12,802 nt of DNA from a bacterium. Lineage in GTDB: Bacteria; Patescibacteriota; UBA1384; CAJBMM01. This document shows, in pieces, positions 7,371 to 12,802 of this stretch. The stretch spans positions 1 to 12,802 of the forward strand of contig DAHXOW010000071.1 of the NCBI GenBank assembly GCA_027364665.1, given 5' to 3'. The notes under the pieces were generated by a model. It made no database searches. It was not told the origin of the DNA and saw only the letters and a program-made list of their open reading frames with translations. Both the position numbers and the translations under genes were made by a program. Every line of letters begins with the position of its first letter. Positions within the stretch are counted from its first letter, which is position 1.

Positions 7371-8906
7371 ATGCCTGATAACGTCCGTGTCAGAATAGCC
7401 CCCAGCCCGACTGGTGATCCGCATATTGGCACTTTGAGAACTGCGTTGTTTAATTATTTGTATGCAAAGCAACATTCAGGGAAGTTTGTTTTTCGCTTAG
7501 AGGACACGGACAAAACCAGAGAAGTTGCGGGATCTTTTGACAAATTAGAAGAAAGCTTATCGTGGATTGGTATCGATCCGGACGAGGGCCCTGTTCAAGG
7601 GGGAAGCTTTGGCCCTTATATTCAATCCGAAAGACTAAAATTATATGAGGATTTTGCCAGACAGCTTGTTTGTTCAGGAAAAGCTTATTATTGTTTTTGT
7701 ACCCCTGAAAGATTGGCCAATTTAAGAGAAGAACAAACAAAGAAGAAGCTTCCCCCTAAATACGACCGCTTGTGTCGCGGTTTATCTCAAGCGCAGATTA
7801 AGAAAAAAATTGATAGTAACCAACCCTTTGTTATCCGTATGTCAATGCCGGACAACGAGTCGGTTGAGTGGAGTGACATAATAAAGGGGCGCTTAATTTT
7901 TAATTCCAATGATCTTGATGATCAGGTTTTACTAAAATCAGATGGTTATCCCACCTACCATCTTGCCAGCGTCGTAGATGATCATTTGATGGAAATATCC
8001 CACGTTCTCAGAGGAGAAGATTGGTTGTCCTCAACACCTAAACACCTCCTTTTGTATAAAAGTTTTGGCTGGAATCCGCCAATTTTTGGGCATTTTCCGT
8101 TAATCACTAATCCGGATCGGAGCAAGCTCTCCAAAAGAAATAACAACACATCGGTACTTTATTATAAGGTTGATAAAGGCTACCATCCTATGGCCCTGAC
8201 GCATTTTATGGTTTTTCTGGGTTGGACTCCGGAAAAAATCCGCGATTTTTATTCCATAGACATGCTGGTTCAAGATTTTTCTTTAGACAGAGTCGGTGTT
8301 TCACCGGCTGTGTTTGATTTGGATCATTTGAATTTTTTAGGGAAAAAATATTTATCCGAAAGTGATCTGTCGGAAATCGTTTCTATGTACTTGTCCTGGA
8401 TTAATGACCGAAGGCACGTTTTTACAATAGCAGAAAAAAAATTTATTGAACTATATAAGACCAATCATCCTGCCTCCGAGGCAATGATTGATGTTTGCCG
8501 TAGAAGAGCCAGTTATTTTGTCGAACTGAGTGAACAGCTAAAGGTGTTTTTTGGTGTGACAGAACCATTGGTTGTGCCAAATGATTTAACTATAGATGGC
8601 AAAATTGATCCGGTATCGGCCAAAAAGTCTTTGACTGTTGCAAAAAAAATTATTCAAGACATTGACTTGAAAGCATTGCCGAAAGAAACCGATAAACGAA
8701 TAAATGTTTTGATAGAAATTTTTAAGCGCGAACAGCCTAACGATTTAGGTGGACAAGCCTATCTCCATCCGTCTCGGGTTGCTCTGACTTTGTGCAAACA
8801 ATCAATGAACGCCTTTGAATTTCTTTCGGTAATACTTCTTTTGGGTAATGGAAAGGAATTAATGGTTGAAAGATTGGAAGGATTTATTGACAGGTTTAAG
8901 TCATGA
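7371..8906 (+). CDS. gltX: Glutamyl-tRNA synthetase
   Basis: This class Ib synthetase of 511 residues loads glutamate on tRNA-Glu. In organisms without GlnRS it also mischarges tRNA-Gln for later amidation by GatCAB. Class I signatures are 'APSPTGDPHIGTLRTALFNYL' in two adjoining parts (10-30; HIGH-type 18-21), 'FRLEDTDKTR' (41-50), 'YPTYHLASVVDDHLMEISHVLRGEDW' in parts (193-218), and 'SKLSKR' (251-256, KMSKS-type). The zinc-binding region keeps Cys108, Cys110 and Cys135, but the fourth ligand, a His in E. coli (CxH), is Gly137, so zinc may be lost. The start is supported by the family N-terminus, with GGAG (7355-7358) a rather long 12 nt away. The 3' end overlaps the next gene by ATGA. Discriminating versus non-discriminating specificity cannot be decided here. 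Confidence 0.96.
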   Translation: MPDNVRVRIAPSPTGDPHIGTLRTALFNYLYAKQHSGKFVFRLEDTDKTREVAGSFDKLEESLSWIGIDPDEGPVQGGSFGPYIQSERLKLYEDFARQLVCSGKAYYCFCTPERLANLREEQTKKKLPPKYDRLCRGLSQAQIKKKIDSNQPFVIRMSMPDNESVEWSDIIKGRLIFNSNDLDDQVLLKSDGYPTYHLASVVDDHLMEISHVLRGEDWLSSTPKHLLLYKSFGWNPPIFGHFPLITNPDRSKLSKRNNNTSVLYYKVDKGYHPMALTHFMVFLGWTPEKIRDFYSIDMLVQDFSLDRVGVSPAVFDLDHLNFLGKKYLSESDLSEIVSMYLSWINDRRHVFTIAEKKFIELYKTNHPASEAMIDVCRRRASYFVELSEQLKVFFGVTEPLVVPNDLTIDGKIDPVSAKKSLTVAKKIIQDIDLKALPKETDKRINVLIEIFKREQPNDLGGQAYLHPSRVALTLCKQSMNAFEFLSVILLLGNGKELMVERLEGFIDRFKS

Positions 8907-9679
8907 CGAGGATAAAGAGATGGTTACAGAACCTAACGACGCTCAACGAGGCGTTTGGTTGGAAAGAGGTAAGGCTTTTTGCTGATTCTGATATTCCGAA
9001 AGTGGTAAACAATCGCGGCGAAACGGTGGTTGTTTTGGCTAGGCACGGAGCAGAGGCGATATTCGGCTGCGGTGGCGTGTTGGCTAACTACGTAAAAAAT
9101 GGCTGCGTTGTAAAATTGATATGTTTAACTGATGGCAGCAGAGAGACTCGGTCTGGCCACCGTGACAAAGGAATTATTGATAAAATAGAGCGCGATACCA
9201 TTGATGCCGCCAAGTTTATCGGCGAAACAGTAGAATTGGGTTTTTGGCGCTTTGCTGACAACAATTTATCGGCAAATAAGACAACCGTTGGTTTGCTTAA
9301 AAGCGTGTTAGATAAAACGATGCCAGGTGAAATTTTTATTCCGAGCATAACGAGCGGCTGTGATGATGATCTTGCTATTGTCTCTATGCTCTATCAAGCT
9401 ATCGATGACTCAAAAACACTGTCTCATTTTAATATTTGGCAATATGAGGGTAGGAACCCGCTACCCGCGAATAAGTTTGTCGATGTTGTTGACAGTAATT
9501 GGGAACAGAAAATCAAAGCCCTTTCCAGTTGCGTTAATCAGTCCGCTCTGTTTGATTACGCAGAGGCTGCAAAGGGGCTAGTTATGTATAGAGGGTGTTC
9601 TCGTCGGTTTAAAATCGAAGCTTTCTCCGTTATCTCTAAAGATCAATTCATAAAACTTTGCCGATTGTTAAAACCATGA
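8903..9679 (+). CDS. PIG-L/LmbE-like deacetylase-family protein with altered active site
   Basis: This protein of 258 residues has the fold signature of PIG-L/LmbE N-acetylglucosamine deacetylases: 'TVVVLARHGAEAIFGCGG' (41-58), 'VKLICLTDG' (70-78), 'RDTIDAAKFIG' (97-107), 'LGFWRFADNNL' (112-122) and 'GEIFIPS' (142-148). The usual first motif is (A/P)HPDDE. Here it reads H48-G-A-E-A, so the general-base Asp is Ala50 and the Asp zinc ligand is Glu51. The usual second motif HPDH is 'CDDD', so the ligand His is Asp156. All three metal positions keep a possible ligand but the catalytic base is gone, so this is either a pseudoenzyme or has changed chemistry. The gene overlaps gltX by 4 bases and is probably translationally coupled. 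About 40 N-terminal residues precede the fold. Substrate and role are unknown. Confidence 0.7.
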   Translation: MTRIKRWLQNLTTLNEAFGWKEVRLFADSDIPKVVNNRGETVVVLARHGAEAIFGCGGVLANYVKNGCVVKLICLTDGSRETRSGHRDKGIIDKIERDTIDAAKFIGETVELGFWRFADNNLSANKTTVGLLKSVLDKTMPGEIFIPSITSGCDDDLAIVSMLYQAIDDSKTLSHFNIWQYEGRNPLPANKFVDVVDSNWEQKIKALSSCVNQSALFDYAEAAKGLVMYRGCSRRFKIEAFSVISKDQFIKLCRLLKP

Positions 9680-9689
9680 TGTCTTGTCC

Positions 9690-9718
9690 TTGAGCATAAA
9701 TTGATTTAAACTTACAAG
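9690..9718 (+). promoter_or_regulatory. Candidate promoter of tRNA-Gln
   Basis: TTGAGC (9690-9695), a 17-bp spacer and TACAAG (9713-9718) place initiation near 9725, just 4 nt before the mature tRNA 5' end. Each hexamer matches 4 of 6 consensus bases. The same stretch can also be read as a weak CCTTG/CAAGG hairpin followed by seven T, that is, a terminator for the PIG-L gene. Confidence 0.4.
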
Positions 9719-9728
9719 GCAGTTTTTT

Positions 9729-9803
9729 TGGCGAGTGGCCAAGCGGTAAGGCTCCACGCTCTGGACGTGGAAATCGTAGGTTCGAATCCTACCTCGCCAG
9801 CCA
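9729..9803 (+). tRNA. tRNA-Gln (anticodon CTG)
   Basis: A complete cloverleaf: acceptor TGGCGAG (9729-9735) pairs with CTCGCCA (9793-9799); D stem GCC/GGC with loop AAGCGGTAA; anticodon stem CCACG/CGTGG with loop CTCTGGA, anticodon CTG at 9761-9763; 5-nt variable loop; T stem GTAGG/CCTAC with loop TTCGAAT; discriminator G9800; and encoded CCA (9801-9803). It reads CAG codons. The body resembles bacterial tRNA-Gln, including the U1-A72 pair, which bacterial GatCAB is known to use to pick tRNA-Gln in the indirect route. It lies 50 nt after the PIG-L gene, close to gltX. Confidence 0.96.
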
Positions 9804-9836
9804 ATTAGCAATATACAACCACAGAAATTTTTTGAT

Positions 9837-9886
9837 TCGAAAATCAGGAAAAGGTTTCCGTTGATCTTCGACATTTTCTTGTTTTC
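9837..9886 (+). terminator. Hairpin and T-rich tail after tRNA-Gln
   Basis: Bases 9837-9851 pair with 9855-9871 around an AGG loop: an inner stem GGAAA/TTTCC, then ATCA/TGAT after a 2-nt bulge, then TCGAA/TTCGA after one A-C mismatch. The T-rich stretch ATTTTCTTGTTTTC follows. Its position 34 nt beyond the tRNA CCA end fits an intrinsic terminator, although the T tract is interrupted. Confidence 0.5.
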
Positions 9887-9960
9887 GAAAATTAGGCATA
9901 ACTTTGATTGACCATAAGCAATGTGGACGAGTAAGTGGTTTTTTTGTTTAGATTTATTAT

Positions 9961-10937
9961 ATGGATCGGAAAAGCGAAAAGCATTTTAATGCTATTTGGG
10001 GATTAGTTGTTTTAGTTATCGTTGCCGCGATAATCGGGGGCGGAATATATGTATCGCCTTGTTCCAACGCCAATCGTCGTCAACTGCCTGCAGTTGGAAT
10101 TTTGGGGGTCAGGCATTGGTTGGTGATAATTATGCCGCCGACCCCGATGTTGTTAAGTTAGATAATGGCCAATACCGTATGTATTATGGTCAATCTCCAG
10201 AAAAACCAGACAGCGGTAACAATCATCCAATTCTTTCGGCCATATCCACCAACGGCAAGACATTCAGCCCAGAGCCGGGTGTGAGGGTGGCCAATGGCGT
10301 ATTCCCAGATGTAATACATTTACAAAATGGCCAATGGAGGATGTATTATCAAACTGAACAAGGGATAGTAAGTGCCAGCTCTAGTGATGGTTTGACCTGG
10401 CGGAAGATCCTGGGACCCGTCTTGATATCTCAAACCCAGACCGGCCTTAGTTTGTACCAAGTTGGAGCCCCGACTATTATGCAGCAAAAAGACGGTATGT
10501 TTGTTATGGTTTATGCTGGTTATATCAACAAAAAATATAATTCTCAAGTCCCAAATCAGGATACGCATTTGTTTCTGTGGGCAACTTCTAAGGACAGTCT
10601 AGTATTTACGATAAAAGGTATTGCGATAGATTCACGTAACAATACGTATCAAGGTTGGCTGGATGGGCCCGAGTGGGTGAGCTGGAATGGTAGTTGGAGA
10701 CTGTTTTACTGGGGCTATGCGGGTATATTTTACACAAAGTTTAACGGATCTGGGTTTGGTACCGGACAGCTTGTATACAAGGGGCAAAATGCCTCAAACA
10801 ACCCCATGATCAAATTTCAACCTCACCCCCCAGGCGACCCAACTTTAATGCAAATCGGAAAAACGTGGTATTTATATTATGATACGACGCTTAATAACGG
10901 AAAGGATGTAATTTATTATGCAACACAACAGAATTGA
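9961..10937 (+). CDS. Membrane-anchored beta-propeller protein, reading frame broken near its N-terminus
   Basis: The ATG at 9961 opens a frame encoding 'MDRKSEKHFNAIWGL' followed by a clear transmembrane helix ending 'IIGGGIYV'. The rest, from about 10056 to the TGA at 10937, is in another frame (offset of minus one base). It starts 'ALFQRQSSSTACS' and runs through propeller-type repeats: 'DPDVVKLDNGQYRMYYG', 'FPDVIHLQNGQWRMYY', an Asp-box-like 'SSSDGLTW', 'APTIMQQKDGMFVMVY', 'EWVSWNGSWRLFYWG' and 'DPTLMQIGKTWYLYYD'. The pattern recalls five-bladed GH43/GH32/GH68-type propellers or sialidase-like folds, facing outside the cell. The downstream gene is a paralogue with the same design in one frame, which supports the junction. 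One extra base near 10036-10056 would restore a protein of about 325 residues. A frame-2 start at TTG 9996 would lack the helix. Sequencing error, real mutation or programmed shift cannot be separated here. Confidence 0.65.
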
Positions 10938-11976
10938 CAAAATAAAGCAAAAACTAAGGAGCAAAAGTTTCAGTGTCATTTGGGTTTTGATATTAGTTTT
11001 GACATTTGGACTTGCCGGTGCGATCGGTTGGAAAATGTATACAAGCTTACACAACAAAAAATCCTCTAGTACCGCTAGTACAAGTAATCAAATCCAAACA
11101 CGGGCTGTTGCAGCAACGCAAGTAGCGCAAACCTGGTCCAGGCTACCCGGAGTTGTTATGCCGGGTATTACTTCTACCGACACACACGTTATTTCACCGG
11201 GACACTATCGAATGTATTACTTAAATGGACCGAGCGGCTTAGTATATGCAGACTCTACGGACGGACGAGTATGGGGTTCTCCACAATCTCTTGGCGTTAT
11301 GCCGGATCCTGGTAAGCTGATTTCTAACCCCTCGATCTTGCAGTTATCTAATGGCAATTGGATTATGCTCTATGAACAGGCTCCGATGACACAGCCTGGA
11401 GAAAATGGCCAGCCTGCATTTGGACCAAGTAATCAACACAATCTTTATTTAGCGATCTCGTCTGACGGAAAAACGTTTATGCCGGCGGGACTAGCTATAG
11501 ATAGTAGTAGGGCTGACGGCTATTTCGCGTCCGTTCCGAACATGATATTACTACCGAACGGCAATATTCGTGTTTACTACGTTTCGGGTGGCCAAAATAT
11601 TGCCTCGGCCGTATCGTCTGATGGCGGCAGGACATGGATAAGAGACGGCGGTTATCGCTTGGCAGGCGGTGATCCAGATGTTTTCTACAAAAATGGTAAA
11701 TGGATAATGTATTACACGGATCTTAATCCCAGTGAAAATAGTCTACGAGAAGCAATTTCCACAGATGGTCTGAATTGGACAAGCTTAGAAGGGCAGGTTG
11801 TCAAAAAAACTGGTAGTAACTACGCAATAGTTGATCCGGATGTTTTCCAGGTTTCCACAGACAAGTATGTAATGAATTTTAACGAATCGTTATTGTCGCA
11901 AAATGGTCAGCAACCGTCTCCAAACCAAGGCGGTTTGCAACAAGCGGTGTATAACGGCGATATTTTCAGTAACTAG
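10918..11976 (+). CDS. Membrane-anchored beta-propeller protein (paralogue of the preceding gene)
   Basis: A 352-residue protein with a short basic N-terminus, one transmembrane helix (about 19-40), a Ser/Thr/Gln-rich linker (about 48-75) and a repeated propeller domain to the C-terminus. Repeats visible are 'GHYRMYYLNGPSGLVYADSTDG', 'NPSILQLSNGNWIMLYE', 'AISSDGKTFMP', 'VPNMILLPNGNIRVYYVSGG', an exact Asp box 'SSDGGRTW' (233-240), 'DPDVFYKNGKWIMYYTD', 'AISTDGLNWTS' and 'DPDVFQVSTDKYVMNF'. This matches GH43-like or sialidase-like propellers, probably exposed outside the membrane. Catalytic acids cannot be assigned with confidence, so a binding role is as likely as hydrolysis. The start lies inside the upstream gene (20-base overlap in another frame), so the two are probably co-translated. 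There is no strong ribosome site. Confidence 0.78.
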   Translation: MQHNRIDKIKQKLRSKSFSVIWVLILVLTFGLAGAIGWKMYTSLHNKKSSSTASTSNQIQTRAVAATQVAQTWSRLPGVVMPGITSTDTHVISPGHYRMYYLNGPSGLVYADSTDGRVWGSPQSLGVMPDPGKLISNPSILQLSNGNWIMLYEQAPMTQPGENGQPAFGPSNQHNLYLAISSDGKTFMPAGLAIDSSRADGYFASVPNMILLPNGNIRVYYVSGGQNIASAVSSDGGRTWIRDGGYRLAGGDPDVFYKNGKWIMYYTDLNPSENSLREAISTDGLNWTSLEGQVVKKTGSNYAIVDPDVFQVSTDKYVMNFNESLLSQNGQQPSPNQGGLQQAVYNGDIFSN

Positions 11977-12040
11977 ACTTTAAGTATTAAGTTTGGATTT
12001 ACTGATGAGTAAAATTTAAATGATAGCCAGTTTGTCATCG

Positions 12041-12150
12041 TATAATGACTAAACTGAAGACGCGTCAACTTGTCTGTTGTGAGGCGGAACTAATAAGTCC
12101 TGCTTATTTCAATTACTTTGAGATTTTTGGTTTAAAACCTCGAAAAATCA
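12041..12150 (+). ncRNA. Candidate small RNA between convergent genes
   Basis: A perfect TATAAT (12041-12046) would start transcription near 12053 into a stretch without a good reading frame. It holds three serial hairpins: CAAC/GTTG (12066-12079), AATAAG/CTTATT with loop TCCTG (12092-12108), and a GATTTTT-GGTT/AACC-TCG-AAAAATC hairpin (12122-12149) near a CTTTTT. The product would be about 95-110 nt. No -35 is evident and no known RNA family is recognised. Confidence 0.3.
12122..12149. terminator. Terminator-like hairpin between convergent genes
   Basis: GATTTTT (12122-12128) pairs with AAAAATC (12143-12149), and GGTT with AACC around a TAA loop, with TCG (12140-12142) as an unpaired internal loop. 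It lies 3 nt past the stop of the minus-strand DUF302-glutaredoxin gene and about 145 nt past the propeller gene, so it could serve both strands. Neither side has a long T tract (CTTTTT at 12157-12162 on plus), so the call is moderate. Confidence 0.45.
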
Positions 12151-12152
12151 AA

Positions 12153-12779
12153 CTAGCTTTTTATGTCTAACAGCCCCATTAATTTCGGACGATCAAATCC
12201 GATCACAAATTGAGGATCGGCGTCATCAAACTCGATCTCGGTAACCGGCACACCCATTTGACCTGTTTTCTTAACCATTTCTTCTGCTGCGGCCCTATTT
12301 TGATCAACATAAATTACCTGGTGACTGATTTTTTTCTCTTCAAGCCACGATTTCTCCATCTTGCAATAAGGACAAGAAAGAGTGGAGTATAATTTGACTG
12401 TTTTTCGCTTGAGAGCGGATACTCCTGCCGCAGCGTGTATAATCTCTTTAATTTTTTCTTCCATGAGATTTGCCTCATTTGTGATTATCGGATCTTGTGA
12501 AATCATTTTAATTAGCGATGTTTGTCCGCTACCAATTATTACGTCGTTTTGTCTTTTAAAAATTGATATAGAACATGGTAGCAAGGACAATATGTTATCG
12601 TCTTGCTTCATCGCGGCTTTAAGCAGTCCTTGATCACATAAACTGATAATTTGGCCCTGACCATTTGGCAGCTCCGTTTCGCCAGTGATTTTCCAATCAA
12701 GTTTTTGAATCACTCCGCGCGTCTTTTTAATCGTTTCGTCTAGGCCATAGTTGCTTTTTCTGAAATAACCTATCGTCAT
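12153..12779 (-). CDS. DUF302 domain-glutaredoxin fusion protein
   Basis: A 208-residue, apparently cytoplasmic protein with two domains. Residues 1 to about 120 resemble DUF302: 'YGLDETIKKTRGVIQKLDWK' early, Cys48 in 'IISLCDQGLLKAAM', then 'LSLLPCSISIFK' (64-75, Cys69), and a final helix 'EEKIKEII'. Residues about 127-205 are a thioredoxin-fold glutaredoxin: 'VKLYSTLSCPYCKMEKSWLEE' region with the redox CPYC at 136-139, 'GVPVTEI' with the cis-Pro at 178, and 'VIGFDRPKL' at the end. CPYC indicates a dithiol glutaredoxin/NrdH-like disulfide reductase. What it reduces, and with which donor, is not shown. Cys48 and Cys69 of the DUF302 part could be partners. The start is supported by CGGAGG with 7-nt spacing. 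It is the first gene of its strand here, and the window ends 23 bases upstream. Confidence 0.85.
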   Translation of the reverse strand: MTIGYFRKSNYGLDETIKKTRGVIQKLDWKITGETELPNGQGQIISLCDQGLLKAAMKQDDNILSLLPCSISIFKRQNDVIIGSGQTSLIKMISQDPIITNEANLMEEKIKEIIHAAAGVSALKRKTVKLYSTLSCPYCKMEKSWLEEKKISHQVIYVDQNRAAAEEMVKKTGQMGVPVTEIEFDDADPQFVIGFDRPKLMGLLDIKS

Positions 12780-12802
12780 TTAGTAACCTCCGTCGATAAT
12801 TT

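Noticed and set aside
7450..7740. Minus-strand frame of 96 residues inside gltX
   Set aside because: It overlaps the HIGH-motif region of GluRS, has no family resemblance and no ribosome site.
9681..9729. Intrinsic terminator after the PIG-L gene (CCTTG/CAAGG plus seven T)
   Set aside because: The stem is only 5 bp with a loop of about 20 nt, and the same bases fit a tRNA promoter better, so it is mentioned only as an alternative.
9668..9874. Minus-strand reading frame of 68 residues
   Set aside because: It runs antisense through tRNA-Gln. Its 'GRIRTYD...' ending is the well-known false protein produced by translating tRNA genes backwards.
10030..10075. Programmed -1 frameshift signal in the first propeller gene
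   Set aside because: The GGGGGC stretch is not a proper heptamer in the reading phase, since slippage would leave poor codon pairing, and no strong downstream pseudoknot was seen. It was kept only as one possible explanation of the break.
1..12802. CRISPR array, insertion sequence or prophage
   Set aside because: No regularly spaced repeats, transposase or integrase motifs, or terminal inverted repeats were seen on either strand.

Overview
The window looks like a piece of a Patescibacteria/CPR-type bacterial chromosome. It is moderately AT-rich and densely packed, with several 4-base ATGA overlaps and one convergent overlap. It carries core bacterial genes in unusual forms: an NDP kinase with an insertion, an L19 with a long acidic tail, and a GluRS with an incomplete zinc site. 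TGA is used as a normal stop (M16 peptidase, gltX, PIG-L gene), which argues against the code-25 lineages (Gracilibacteria, Absconditabacteria). The phylum assignment is an inference from gene style and no marker tree was available.

Layout. (1) Positions 1-2077, plus strand: the 3' end of an M16 peptidase gene, an overlapping NDP kinase gene, and a WecA/TagO-type glycosyl-phosphate transferase gene with a -10 box placed to give a leaderless mRNA. (2) Positions 2067-6137, minus strand: a small bacterial-PH-domain membrane protein and dnaE, encoding a replicative polymerase that keeps its PHP metal motifs. (3) Positions 6138-6392: a divergent promoter region with a near-consensus TTGACA-17-TATAGT promoter and a structured leader. 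(4) Positions 6393-9679, plus strand: rpmA (L27) and rplS (L19) together, then gltX translationally coupled to a PIG-L/LmbE-like gene whose catalytic motifs are altered. (5) Positions 9690-9871: tRNA-Gln(CTG) with its own candidate promoter and terminator hairpin. (6) Positions 9961-11976: two tandem membrane-anchored beta-propeller genes, the first split by a frameshift just after its transmembrane helix. (7) Positions 11977-12152: a convergent intergenic region with a TATAAT box, serial hairpins and a terminator-like hairpin, which is a candidate small RNA. (8) Positions 12153-12779, minus strand: a DUF302-glutaredoxin fusion.

How the genes fit together. Regions 3-5 are a translation-related block: two large-subunit proteins, GluRS, and a tRNA-Gln with a U1-A72 pair as expected for indirect charging by GluRS plus GatCAB. 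The WecA-like enzyme would start synthesis of a lipid-linked surface glycan. The two propellers, anchored by N-terminal signal-anchor helices, probably display a sugar-binding or hydrolase-like domain outside the cell. The features most worth following are the propeller pair with its frameshift, the PIG-L protein with the altered site coupled to gltX, the candidate small RNA, and the unusual translation-start arrangements (leaderless candidates and the dnaE start).
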